Assembly (NCBI GenBank): GCA_963762825.1
Contig: CAVXLZ010000001.1
Span: forward strand, 1,488,001 to 1,552,000
Source of the DNA: Miltoncostaea sp963762825
Lineage (GTDB): Bacteria > Actinomycetota > Thermoleophilia > Miltoncostaeales > Miltoncostaeaceae
Direction of reading: 5' to 3'
Length of the DNA: 64,000 bases
Below the pieces are notes generated by a model. The model was not told the origin of the DNA, ran no database searches, and saw nothing but the letters and a program-made list of their open reading frames with translations. Within the stretch, counting starts at the first letter, position 1, and the number at the start of each line of letters is the position of its first letter. The position numbers and the translations under genes were made by a program. Shown one piece after another: positions 9,018-16,664 of the stretch.

Positions 9018-9329
9018 ATGGCCTACATCATCGCGGAGCCCTGCATCGGCACGAAGGACACCTCGTGCGCCGACGTCTGTCCCGTGGATTGCATCCACCC
9101 CGCCGCGGGTGAGGAGCAGCACGAGGAAGCCACGATGCTCTACATCGACCCCAGCGAGTGCATCGACTGCGACGCGTGCGTCGAGGCATGCCCGGTCGAC
9201 GCCACCATGGCGGAGGACGATGTCCCCGAGAAGTGGGAGATCTTCAAGGAGATCAACAAGGTCTACTTCGAGGACAGCCCGGCGGCCGGCGAGAAGATGG
9301 TCGCCGACTACCTCTCGAGCAAGGCCTGA
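9018..9329 (+). CDS. fdxA: 7Fe ferredoxin (FdxA type)
   Basis: A 103-residue ferredoxin with C9-x7-C17-x3-C21-P followed by C48-x2-C51-x2-C54-x3-C58-P. This is the mixed [3Fe-4S]/[4Fe-4S] pattern of actinobacterial FdxA, an electron donor for example to cytochromes P450 and reductases. GAGGA lies 7 bases before the ATG. The preceding 144-bp gap holds TAGCAT at 8943-8948 as a possible -10, implying a leader of about 65 bases. A strong hairpin follows the stop within 5 bases. Confidence 0.95.
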   Translation: MAYIIAEPCIGTKDTSCADVCPVDCIHPAAGEEQHEEATMLYIDPSECIDCDACVEACPVDATMAEDDVPEKWEIFKEINKVYFEDSPAAGEKMVADYLSSKA

Positions 9330-9333
9330 TCGT

Positions 9334-9370
9334 GCGGCTGACCCGGCCCCCGCGGGGCCGGGTCAGCCGC
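9334..9370. terminator. Perfect 17-bp inverted repeat, bidirectional terminator
   Basis: The arms at 9334-9350 and 9354-9370 are exact reverse complements separated by 3 bases. The hairpin lies between the fdxA stop and the end of the convergent six-gene operon. Its right arm covers the last codons and stop of the membrane-protein gene (stop at 9363-9365). There is no U-tract on either side, so termination may be intrinsic without U-run, or the stem may mainly protect mRNA 3' ends. Confidence 0.65.
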
Positions 9371-9659
9371 GGCGGCGCCCCATGAGGCTGCGGGCGATGA
9401 ACGCCGCCACGACGGCGACGTCGATCCGCGACACGACGGCGCGCGCCGCGAGTCCGCAGACGATGGCGGCACCCAGGACGATGGCCACGAGGCCCTGGAG
9501 GCCGGGGCCCCGGCCCAGCGCGGCCGCGATCGCGCAACCGCCGAGGGCGAAGACCCCGCCGACGGCGGCCGCCACCATGCCCGCGAGCGACGCGGCGCGG
9601 CGCTGGACCATCTCGGCTCCGGTGCGGACTCCGCGCGAGAGCGCCTTCCTGTCGCTCAT
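9363..9659 (-). CDS. Small membrane protein, last gene of six-gene operon
   Basis: A 98-residue protein with two hydrophobic segments, about 25-48 (Ala/Gly-rich) and 53-72, and a basic RRRG tail. It resembles the small phage-holin-like or YqjD-type actinobacterial membrane proteins only in general shape. Its ATG overlaps the stop of the NTF2-like gene (ATGA). Function unknown. Its 3' end lies inside the 9334-9370 hairpin. Confidence 0.65.
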   Translation of the reverse strand: MSDRKALSRGVRTGAEMVQRRAASLAGMVAAAVGGVFALGGCAIAAALGRGPGLQGLVAIVLGAAIVCGLAARAVVSRIDVAVVAAFIARSLMGRRRG

Positions 9660-10078
9660 CCGTCCTCCTCCCCGGGCGCCGGCCGGATGATCAGCGACGT
9701 GTGGTGGAGGGCGATGCGCCAGCCGCCGGAGTCGAGCAGGAAGAGATTCGTGGCGGCCACCTCCGCCGCGGCGGAGGCGCCCTCACCGTCCGCGGAGGTG
9801 ATGAGCTCGACGCAGGTCACCCACGCGAGCGGATCGTTGACCGCCACCTCCACGTCCGTGATCTGGACCTCGATATAGCCGGTGTTGGCGAGGACGACCT
9901 CCCAGCCGGAGATCACCTGGTCCCAGCCGCGTTGCCACGGACCTCCGGGGTGCAGGCACGCGATTCCCGGCGCGGTGGACCAGCACGCTTCCATGGCGCC
10001 GATGTCGAGAGCCTCGAGCGCCTCGTAGAAGCGCCTGTTGGCGGACAGGACCTGTTCGGTGATCGCGGAACTGGTCAC
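9656..10078 (-). CDS. SnoaL/NTF2-like protein
   Basis: A 140-residue protein with the NTF2-like cone fold pattern. An N-terminal helix (NRRFYEALEALDIGAMEACW) is followed by HPGGPWQRGWDQVISGWE, then alternating strands ending in WRIALHHTSLI. This subgroup (SnoaL-like, DUF4440-like) contains ketosteroid-isomerase-type enzymes and non-enzymatic ligand binders, and the substrate cannot be told. GTG start, immediately after the stop of the small helical gene. Confidence 0.75.
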   Translation of the reverse strand: MTSSAITEQVLSANRRFYEALEALDIGAMEACWSTAPGIACLHPGGPWQRGWDQVISGWEVVLANTGYIEVQITDVEVAVNDPLAWVTCVELITSADGEGASAAAEVAATNLFLLDSGGWRIALHHTSLIIRPAPGEEDG

Positions 10079-10079
10079 A

Positions 10080-10385
10080 TCATCCCTCCTCTCGGGTGCC
10101 GGTCGAGGCCAACAGGTGCGCTTCGACCTCGCAGGCGGCCGCCCGGCAGAGAGCCTGGACCACCTTGTGTCCGGCGCCCCGATCCGGCCCGCCGCCGTCG
10201 TGATCGATCATGCGCGCAAGCCGGGCCGCGGCATCGAGCAGCGGTCCCGGTGCGAGCCCGTGGGCGTGCCGGGCGGCCTGGGAGATCAGCGCGGGCGCCA
10301 CAGGGTCGCGCCGCACCAGGGCGATCTCGCACTGCGCCAGGGCGGCGCACAGGCGCACCGCCTCGGGCCCGGTCAGTCGATCCAT
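10080..10385 (-). CDS. Small helical protein of unknown function
   Basis: A 101-residue, mainly helical protein rich in Ala, Arg and Leu with three Cys (13, 19, 80) and a fourth at 85. I recognise no family. It overlaps the end of the amidohydrolase gene by 13 bases and ends next to the NTF2-like start, which supports it as a real member of the operon. Confidence is limited because high-GC DNA gives open frames by chance, but start position and coupling fit a gene. Confidence 0.5.
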   Translation of the reverse strand: MDRLTGPEAVRLCAALAQCEIALVRRDPVAPALISQAARHAHGLAPGPLLDAAARLARMIDHDGGGPDRGAGHKVVQALCRAAACEVEAHLLASTGTREEG

Positions 10386-11209
10386 GTGCGCAGGTTCCCT
10401 CCCATCACCCCCGCCACCTGCGCCGGCGTCCACGCGGCGACCCGCGCCGCGCTCAGCACCAGCGCGAGCGCCGTGGCGTGCTCCCCGTAGGGCCGATCCG
10501 AGCCGAAGCAGAGCCGGCCCGGGTCGAGGCAGACGAGGTCGGAGAGGGCCGCGAGGGACGTGTCGAGCATCACGTGGGGCCACCCCCCGAGCCGGCGCGC
10601 GAGGGCTCTCGCATCGCCGCGGCCCGCATGGGCCAGGATGATCCGCGCCCCGGGGGCCGCATCGATCAGCGCCGCGATCGGCTCGTCCAGGGCGCGTGCG
10701 CCGTAGCCGGCGTGGATCGTGACCGGCCATCCGAGCGCGGCGGCGTCGCGGACGATGGCCGCGACCTCCGGCGACTCGGGGCGGAAGCGCTGCGCCACCG
10801 GATGGAGTTTCAACCCCCGGGCCCCGGCCGACGCCGCGGCCGCGACGGCCTCCCTCGCCCCAGGACGCAGCGGATCCACTCGGCAGAACGGCACGATCCG
10901 CCCGCCCTGGGTCCGTGCGGCCTCCAGCACACGGCTGTTGGCGACGCCGAACTGCCCGTCGTCCCCCGGCTCATTGGCCGGGAAGCACACAGCGCGAGCG
11001 ATGCCCCAGCGGTCCAGGTCGGCGCAGAGGGACGCGCTGTCGAGGTGGTGGCCGTCCGCGTCGTGCCCGAGGTGAACGTGTGCGTCGATCGCGTCGACGC
11101 GCGGCAGGCTCTCGAGCTCGGCAGCGATCCTGCTCTCGAGCTTCTCCAGCACCTCGATGTCGGCGCCCGCCGACGAGAGCAGCGCGGCGTCCTCTCCCCA
11201 GAGCCTCAC
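10373..11209 (-). CDS. Amidohydrolase family protein (TIM-barrel)
   Basis: A 278-residue metal-dependent hydrolase of the amidohydrolase-2 group (relatives: ACMS and gamma-resorcylate decarboxylases). DAHVHLG (about 42-48) gives the first two His ligands. LKLHP (about 134-138), a mid-barrel HAG, IILAHAG near 190-196 and FGSDRPYG near 235-242 (the Asp ligand) complete the site. Members usually hydrolyse C-N bonds or decarboxylate aromatic acids. The operon partners suggest an acyl or aromatic substrate (inference). The ATG overlaps the thioesterase stop. Confidence 0.85.
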   Translation of the reverse strand: MRLWGEDAALLSSAGADIEVLEKLESRIAAELESLPRVDAIDAHVHLGHDADGHHLDSASLCADLDRWGIARAVCFPANEPGDDGQFGVANSRVLEAARTQGGRIVPFCRVDPLRPGAREAVAAAASAGARGLKLHPVAQRFRPESPEVAAIVRDAAALGWPVTIHAGYGARALDEPIAALIDAAPGARIILAHAGRGDARALARRLGGWPHVMLDTSLAALSDLVCLDPGRLCFGSDRPYGEHATALALVLSAARVAAWTPAQVAGVMGGNLRTWID

Positions 11210-11670
11210 GCGAGCCCCTCGAACGTGGCGATCGCGTCGCGCATCGCGTCGGGCATGCGAGAGGGCCGTCCGCCGTAGACGCCCACGCCCACCAGCACGA
11301 GCGTGGCGGACGCCAGGTGCCCGGGCTCGCCCGCACCCACCCTCTCGAGGCGTGCCTGCATGGTGTGATTGCTGCGGCCGAGCCCGCTCGCCCGGATCAG
11401 CACCTCCACCTCGTCGCCGAAGCGCGCGGAGGAGAGGTACTCGATCTGGAGGGACCGGACCACGAAGAGGTGACCTTCGGGGCCGAGGGCGGGGATGCCC
11501 AGATGCCGGCGGTAGGCGAGGACCGCCCGGTCGATGTGGTGGGCGTAGCGTGCGTAGTAGACGACCGCGCCGAGGTCGGTCTCGGCCACATCCACGCGCG
11601 AGCGGGCGCTGAAGCGAAAGGGCGGGACGCGGTCGGTGGGACCCGCGTCGGCGAGCATCTCCCGACTCAT
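11206..11670 (-). CDS. Hotdog-fold acyl-CoA thioesterase (YbgC/4HBT type)
   Basis: A 154-residue single hotdog domain. The family signature near residues 28-45 (VDVAETDLGAVVYYARYAHH) shows VAETDLGAVVYYARY, where the catalytic Asp and Tyr of 4-hydroxybenzoyl-CoA/YbgC thioesterases lie. It should hydrolyse short or aromatic acyl-CoA esters. Overlaps at both ends (ATGA with the methyltransferase stop and with the amidohydrolase start) show tight translational coupling. Confidence 0.85.
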   Translation of the reverse strand: MSREMLADAGPTDRVPPFRFSARSRVDVAETDLGAVVYYARYAHHIDRAVLAYRRHLGIPALGPEGHLFVVRSLQIEYLSSARFGDEVEVLIRASGLGRSNHTMQARLERVGAGEPGHLASATLVLVGVGVYGGRPSRMPDAMRDAIATFEGLA

Positions 11671-12617
11671 GCCGCCGACCGCCGGCCGATCAGGAGGTGG
11701 TGCCAGCCCTCGTCCAGGGAGACGATCCGATCCAGCGGCGATCCCGCAGCCGCCATCCAGCCACGGTAGTCGGCCGACGCGTAGGCGTCCCCCTCATCGG
11801 TGGAGAGGAGCATCATCACCCCGAATCGAGGCCCCTGCGGGCTGAGGTCGCCGAGCACCTCCTGCACGGCGAGGATGCCCCCCGGTACGAGGGCTGCCGC
11901 CGCCGACGCGACCACGGCGGCCGCCGCATCGGGCGCGAGCAGGTGCAGCACGTTGCCGAGATAGACGGCGTCCCAGGGTCCGTCCGGAAGGCCCGCTCTG
12001 GCGTCGCCCGCGACGCACGCGACTCCGGCGGCGCTCAGCTCGGGCTCGCCGATGGCCAGGGTCTCGGGGAGATCGAGCACCGTGACATCCCACCCGGCCC
12101 CGGCGAAGGCGCACGCGTAGGTGCCCGGAGCACCGCCCACGTCGAGGATCCGCGCCCCGGGCGAGGGCGCGCCGAGTGCGGCGACGGCATCGGGAGCCCG
12201 CCGCGCGGCGACCTCGCGCATCGCGCGCATGAAACGCGTGCGGTCGGCCGCGCCGCCCCCTGAGACATCGTCGCAGGGGCGGCCGCTCCTCAGGGTGTCG
12301 GCCAGCTCGAGGTGACTGCGGATGGAGCGCACCTCCAGATCCAGGCCGCCGGCGGGGTCGCCGCCATCGGGCCCGGGCACGAGCATGGCCCGGCCGCGCT
12401 CGGACGCGCGGTACCGGCCCTCCCCTGCGTCCTCCAGGTGACCGGACGCCCGCAGTGCCACGGCCGCGATCCGGGTGGCGCGCCCGTCGAGCCCGGCCGC
12501 GCCTGCGGCCTCCTCGGGCGAGAGCGCGCGCTTGAATGCCGCGAGGAGCCCCGACTCGAGCGCCGCATGGACGATGAGGATCTCCCGCCACTCGGCGGCG
12601 CGGTCGGTGCGGGGCAT
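11667..12617 (-). CDS. SAM-dependent O-methyltransferase
   Basis: A 316-residue protein with an N-terminal dimerisation/winged-helix region (about 1-90) and a Rossmann methyltransferase domain. Motif I is ILDVGGAPGTYACAF (about 150-165), followed by VTVLDLPE (motif II) and DAVYLGNVLH (motif IV region). This is the layout of small-molecule class I O-methyltransferases (hydroxyneurosporene/polyketide type). It is the first gene of the six-gene operon. The gap to the divergent small gene at 12671 is 53 bases and must hold both promoters. Confidence 0.85.
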   Translation of the reverse strand: MPRTDRAAEWREILIVHAALESGLLAAFKRALSPEEAAGAAGLDGRATRIAAVALRASGHLEDAGEGRYRASERGRAMLVPGPDGGDPAGGLDLEVRSIRSHLELADTLRSGRPCDDVSGGGAADRTRFMRAMREVAARRAPDAVAALGAPSPGARILDVGGAPGTYACAFAGAGWDVTVLDLPETLAIGEPELSAAGVACVAGDARAGLPDGPWDAVYLGNVLHLLAPDAAAAVVASAAAALVPGGILAVQEVLGDLSPQGPRFGVMMLLSTDEGDAYASADYRGWMAAAGSPLDRIVSLDEGWHHLLIGRRSAA

Positions 12618-12658
12618 CAGCGGCAGGCTAGTGGACGGTTCGCGCCGGGGGACGGTGG

Positions 12659-12664
12659 TACCCT
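12659..12664 (+). promoter_or_regulatory. TANNNT -10 box, leaderless promoter
   Basis: TACCCT ends 6 bases before the GTG of the two-helix membrane protein, leaving no room for a ribosome-binding site. Same geometry as other leaderless candidates here. Confidence 0.45.
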
Positions 12665-12670
12665 GCAGCC

Positions 12671-12946
12671 GTGGCCAGGGCTCAGAGCACCAAGAAGAAG
12701 TCGGGAGGCCGCCGGGCCAACTACGCCCCCGCCGTGACCGAGGTGGGCGGGCGCAAGTACCTGCCGGTCGGATGGGCGAACTGGCTGGGCTTCGTGATGT
12801 TCGGGCTGCTCTGCATCGCCTTCTTCGCCGAGACGATCACGGCCGTCGCCGAGACGCGTGGCACCGACCCGATCGCGGCCGGCGGAATGACCATCATCTT
12901 CGGCGTGATGACCTACCTCTTCGCAACCACCCGGGTGAAGGACTAG
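12671..12946 (+). CDS. Small two-helix membrane protein
   Basis: A 91-residue protein. The Lys/Arg/Ser-rich cytoplasmic N-terminus (about 1-35) is followed by hydrophobic segments at about 40-58 and 70-86 and a short basic tail. No family recognised. GTG start 6 bases after a TACCCT box. It ends 5 bases before the stop of the convergent SufR-like gene, without a visible terminator. Confidence 0.65.
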   Translation: MARAQSTKKKSGGRRANYAPAVTEVGGRKYLPVGWANWLGFVMFGLLCIAFFAETITAVAETRGTDPIAAGGMTIIFGVMTYLFATTRVKD

Positions 12947-12950
12947 CCCT

Positions 12951-13697
12951 TCACCCCTCGTGAACGGTGGCGACACAGGCATCGTCCCCGCCCGCGCGGG
13001 TCGATGCGACGCTGAGGGTCGCGTCCGGGGCGAAGGCGGCCAGCATCCCCCGCCAGATCGACCGATCGAGGCCGCAGATCCGCTCCGGGTCATCGAAGGC
13101 GAGCTCCTCGAAGGGGCACGCACAGGCGCGCAGGCTGTCGCCGCCCTCGGCCCGAGCCCCGAAGCCATAGCGCGAGAGCAGTCGCGCCATCCCCGCCATC
13201 GCCTCGTTCAGGGATGCCCCGGGAGCGGTGCGCCCGGCGGCGATCTCCGCGACGCCCACCTCGAATCCGAACTCGTAGCCGACGCGCTCGAGGGCCCGCT
13301 GGTCGCCGCCCTTCTCCCGCGATGCGCGCAGCAACAGCGTGGCGAGCAGGTCGTAGTGGCGCTCGGGAAGAGCCATCAGCACGTCGGCGTCGGCCAGCCG
13401 GTAGCGCTTGGCGGGCCGGCCCGCTCCGGGCCCGGAGCGGCCGGGCTCGCGCCGGAACTCGGCGGCGAGGAACCCGTACTGGAGGAGCTTGTCGAGGTGG
13501 AATCCGGCCAGGCGGCGATCGATGCCGAGGCTCGCGGAGATCTCGTCCTTCGAGCGGTCTCCGCCGGATGACCGGACCGCGAAGAAGACCTGCCGACGGG
13601 TGGGGTCGCCCAGAGCGGCGGCCAACCGGCCGATATCTCGGTCGGCGCGATCCTCGGCGCTCGTCTCTCCCACGCTCAACGCCCCCCTCGGGCTCAT
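12951..13697 (-). CDS. SufR-like ArsR-type Fe-S regulator
   Basis: A 248-residue regulator. A winged HTH (about 28-80; DPTRRQVFFAV, then DEISASLGIDRRLAGFHLDKLLQYG) is followed by GRPAKRYRL and a C-terminal domain with Cys192, Cys194, Cys208 and Cys241. The order CPF-x-E-L-x(n)-C-x(n)-C is that of COG2345/SufR proteins, whose Fe-S cluster controls repression of suf genes. It is divergent from a secreted-protein gene and lies 1.56 kb before sufB, so control of the suf operon is plausible but inferred. Start at 13697 gives the expected length. TAACCT 8 bases upstream suggests a leaderless mRNA. Confidence 0.8.
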   Translation of the reverse strand: MSPRGALSVGETSAEDRADRDIGRLAAALGDPTRRQVFFAVRSSGGDRSKDEISASLGIDRRLAGFHLDKLLQYGFLAAEFRREPGRSGPGAGRPAKRYRLADADVLMALPERHYDLLATLLLRASREKGGDQRALERVGYEFGFEVGVAEIAAGRTAPGASLNEAMAGMARLLSRYGFGARAEGGDSLRACACPFEELAFDDPERICGLDRSIWRGMLAAFAPDATLSVASTRAGGDDACVATVHEG

Positions 13698-13737
13698 CGA
13701 GAGGCAGGTTACACCCACTCCGTTGTACCGTCTCCCC
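13698..13737. promoter_or_regulatory. Divergent promoter region with imperfect dyad
   Basis: This 40-bp gap carries two back-to-back boxes: TAACCT on the minus strand (13706-13711, 8 bases from the regulator ATG) and TACCGT on the plus strand (13726-13731, 6 bases from the secreted-protein ATG). GGTTACA at 13707-13713 and TTGTACC at 13723-13729 form an imperfect dyad over both, a reasonable place for autoregulation. The operator role is inference. Confidence 0.4.
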
Positions 13738-15090
13738 ATGATGTCGCTCCGGATCCTCCTCGCCGCAACCGCCCTCGTGGCGACCGCGTCGCACGAGGCC
13801 ATGGCCGCCTGGACGAGCCCCCAGCGCGCGTCGCGCGGTCCGCTCCCGGCGTACTCGCCCCAGGTGGCAACGAACGCGCGCGGCGACGCCGCCGCCGTCT
13901 GGATCCGGGGAGCACGCCGGGAGGCGGCGATCGTCGTCAGCCTGAAACCGGCGGGCGGATCGTGGACCGCACCCGAGGCGATCTCGCGGCGGCGCCGCCC
14001 GGCCATCGACCCGGAGGTCGCGGTCGACGCCCGGGGGCGTGTCGTGGTCGTCTGGCGCCAGGTGGCCAGGACCCGTCGCGTGGCGGTCGCCGGCGTTCGC
14101 CGGCGCCAGGCCGTCTACGTCGCCCGCGCGAGGGAGCGCCTGATCACCGACGCCCGCTGGAGCGCCATCACGACCCTCTCCAGCCGACGACAGAAGGTCG
14201 GGCCACCGGAGCTCGCGATCGCCGCTGACGGCCTTGCCGTGGTCGCGTGGCACTGGGGCACGGGAACCGCCCCCGGCGATCGCGGCTACGTCGGCCAGGT
14301 GCAGTTCGTGGAGCGACGCGCGGACGGTTCGTGGACGGGTCCGGTCCGCCTGTCCCGCTCGACCCTCTGCACGCAGGTCCGGCTGCCGCGCGTCGCGATG
14401 GGGGGGCGCGGCCACGCAGCGATCTGGTGGCAGTGCGATCTGAGCGCCGACCGCAGCACGGCGCTGGCGGTGGCCCGCGCGCCCGGGGATGCCTTCGGCG
14501 CGGTGGTGGAGCTTCCGTTCCGGACGGACGGGGGCATCCGCGCGGATCTCGCGATCGGTCCCGCCGGGCGCGTCACGGCGATCAGCGCGGTCGATGGCCG
14601 GTCGCTCGCCTGGTGGCGCGGCGACGCCGCGCCGCGACTCGCCCTCAGCGCCCTGCCGGTACTCGGGACGCGCGACCGCGCCGCCCGCGAGGCCGGCCCC
14701 CCGGCGATCGCCGTCAACGGCGCGGGAGATGCTCTCTCGAGCTGGGTCAGCGCATCCCGACGTCCCCGCTCGGCGCCGATCGCCGACGGCCTCGGCGTCG
14801 GGGCGCCCTCCACCCTCGGGGCATCGGACGATTCGATCTCCCCGATCGCCGTCGCGGCCGGTGACGATCGACATGGCGTCAGCGCGTGGGTCTCCAGCGG
14901 ACGGGTGATCGCCTCGACGCGGGGAACGGACGGGACGATGGCCTCCGGCGAGACGATCTCCGGATCGGGCGTCCCACCGAGGGTGGCGCCCGCGGTCGCC
15001 ATGGATGCCGCGGGGGGCGCCACGATTCTGTGGACCCGCGTGGTCAGGGGTCGGCGCGTCGTCGAACGCGCCTCCGATCCAGCGCCCTGA
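13738..15090 (+). CDS. Secreted repeat protein (propeller-like)
   Basis: A 450-residue protein with a signal peptide (residues 1-23, cleavage after AMA) and repeated units of the form A.D..G.AVVVW or AVDARGRVVVVW, each about 50-60 residues. The repeats occur near 40-55, 90-110, 150-165, 220-235, 330-345 and 425-440. Such repeats suggest a beta-propeller or BNR/sialidase-like scaffold, but no catalytic motif is visible. The function is unknown; it is likely extracellular or wall-associated. It separates the SufR-like gene from the suf operon and does not look related to Fe-S metabolism. Confidence 0.65.
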   Translation: MMSLRILLAATALVATASHEAMAAWTSPQRASRGPLPAYSPQVATNARGDAAAVWIRGARREAAIVVSLKPAGGSWTAPEAISRRRRPAIDPEVAVDARGRVVVVWRQVARTRRVAVAGVRRRQAVYVARARERLITDARWSAITTLSSRRQKVGPPELAIAADGLAVVAWHWGTGTAPGDRGYVGQVQFVERRADGSWTGPVRLSRSTLCTQVRLPRVAMGGRGHAAIWWQCDLSADRSTALAVARAPGDAFGAVVELPFRTDGGIRADLAIGPAGRVTAISAVDGRSLAWWRGDAAPRLALSALPVLGTRDRAAREAGPPAIAVNGAGDALSSWVSASRRPRSAPIADGLGVGAPSTLGASDDSISPIAVAAGDDRHGVSAWVSSGRVIASTRGTDGTMASGETISGSGVPPRVAPAVAMDAAGGATILWTRVVRGRRVVERASDPAP

Positions 15091-15214
15091 GCTGAGGCCA
15101 CGGGCGCCGCGCGCCGGGGCGCGGACCTCTCGGATACTCTTCCCGCGGCCGGGTCGGTTCACGAGGGGCGTTCGGCGGGGCCGGATGCACTTCACCTTCT
15201 TACGGCAATGCGCG

Positions 15215-15257
15215 TAACCTTTAGTGAGACCTCGTCTACACAGACCCGGGAGGGCCC
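15215..15257 (+). promoter_or_regulatory. sufB: Candidate suf operon promoter and leader
   Basis: TAACCT (15215-15220) is the best -10, with a weak TTCACC about 18 bases upstream. It leaves a leader of about 30 bases ending in GGGAGGG, a Shine-Dalgarno 4-5 bases before the GTG of sufB. The same TAACCT hexamer is the -10 of the SufR-like gene. A repressor site is likely nearby, but I cannot define one. Confidence 0.4.
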
Positions 15258-16664
15258 GTGTCAACTGTCAAGCCGCCCGATATCGACCTCGGCCAGTACA
15301 AGTTCGGCTGGCATGACCCGGCGAACTACGTCTTCGAGCCCAAGCGCGGCCTGAGCGCGGACGTCGTGCGCGAGATCTCGTTCCTGAAGAGCGAGCCCGA
15401 GTGGATGCTCAAGTTCCGCCTCCGGGCGCTGGAGATCTTCGAGCGCAAGCCCATGCCCACCTGGGGCGGGGACATGGACGGGATCGACTTCCAGAACATC
15501 TTCTACTTCATCCGCTCCTCGGAGAAGCAGAGCACCGACTGGAACGACGTCCCCTCCGACATCAAGAACACGTTCGACCGCCTGGGCATCCCCGAGGCCG
15601 AGCAGAAGTACCTCTCAGGCGTGAGCGCTCAGTACGAGAGCGAGGTCGTCTACCACTCGCTGCGCGAGGACCTCGACAAGAAGGGCGTCATCTTCTGCGA
15701 CACCGACACGGCCCTGCGCGAGCACGAGGACATCTTCAAGGAGCACTGGGCGACGATCATCCCGCCCGGCGACAACAAGCTCGCCGCTCTCAACTCGGCC
15801 GTCTGGTCGGGCGGCTCCTTCATCTGGGTGCCGCCCGGCGTGCAGGTGGAGATCCCGCTGCAGGCCTACTTCCGCATCAACGCGGAGAACATGGGCCAGT
15901 TCGAGCGCACGCTGATCATCTGCGAGCCCGGCTCGTTCGTGCACTACGTGGAGGGCTGCACCGCCCCCGTGTACACCAGCGACTCCCTGCATTCGGCGGT
16001 GGTGGAGATCATCGTCAAGGAGGGCGCCCGCTGCCGCTACACCACCATCCAGAACTGGTCGACCAACGTCTACAACCTGGTCACCAAGCGGGCGCAGGCC
16101 CACAAGAACGCCACCATGGAGTGGGTCGACGGCAACCTCGGCTCCAAGCTGACCATGAAGTACCCGGCGGTGTGGATGACCGGCCCGGGGGCCCGGGGCG
16201 AGGTCCTGTCCGTGGCCATGGCCAGCGAGGGCATGCATCAGGACGCCGGGGCCAAGATGGTCCACGTCGCGCCCGACACGTCCTCGACGATCGTCTCCAA
16301 GTCGATCTCGCGGGGAGGCGGGCGCACCAGCTACCGCGGCCTGGTGCAGGTGGAGCCCGGCGCCAAGCGCGCCAAGGCCTCGGTGGTCTGCGACGCGCTG
16401 CTCCTCGACGAGGACAGCCGGTCGGACACCTACCCCTACATGGACATCCGCGAGGAGGATTCCTCGATCGGCCATGAGGCGACGGTCTCGAAGGTGGCCG
16501 ACGACCAGATCTTCTACCTCATGAGCCGTGGGCTCTCCGAGGAGGAGGCCATGGCGATGATCGTGCGCGGGTTCATCGAGCCGATCGCCAAGGAGCTCCC
16601 GATGGAGTACGCCGTCGAGCTCAACCGGCTGATCGAGCTGCAGATGGAGGGCTCGATTGGCTAG
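15258..16664 (+). CDS. sufB: Fe-S cluster assembly scaffold SufB
   Basis: A 468-residue SufB, the scaffold subunit of SufBC2D where clusters form with sulfur from SufS/SufU. Conserved segments visible include KSEPEWMLKFRL near the N-terminus, VWSGGSFIWVPPGV, CTAPVY, the core beta-helix (MKYPAVWM) and the C-terminal SRGLSEEEAMAMIVRGFIEPI, which docks SufC. GTG start with a good SD. The stop overlaps the sufD start. The length matches the family. It is the first gene of an eight-gene operon. Confidence 0.97.
   Translation: MSTVKPPDIDLGQYKFGWHDPANYVFEPKRGLSADVVREISFLKSEPEWMLKFRLRALEIFERKPMPTWGGDMDGIDFQNIFYFIRSSEKQSTDWNDVPSDIKNTFDRLGIPEAEQKYLSGVSAQYESEVVYHSLREDLDKKGVIFCDTDTALREHEDIFKEHWATIIPPGDNKLAALNSAVWSGGSFIWVPPGVQVEIPLQAYFRINAENMGQFERTLIICEPGSFVHYVEGCTAPVYTSDSLHSAVVEIIVKEGARCRYTTIQNWSTNVYNLVTKRAQAHKNATMEWVDGNLGSKLTMKYPAVWMTGPGARGEVLSVAMASEGMHQDAGAKMVHVAPDTSSTIVSKSISRGGGRTSYRGLVQVEPGAKRAKASVVCDALLLDEDSRSDTYPYMDIREEDSSIGHEATVSKVADDQIFYLMSRGLSEEEAMAMIVRGFIEPIAKELPMEYAVELNRLIELQMEGSIG

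Noticed and set aside
13090..15264. A 724-residue minus-strand reading frame over the secreted-protein gene and regulator
   Set aside because: Composition is Arg/Gly-rich without family features. It is an antisense shadow of the secreted-protein gene and the SufR-like gene, common at this GC content.
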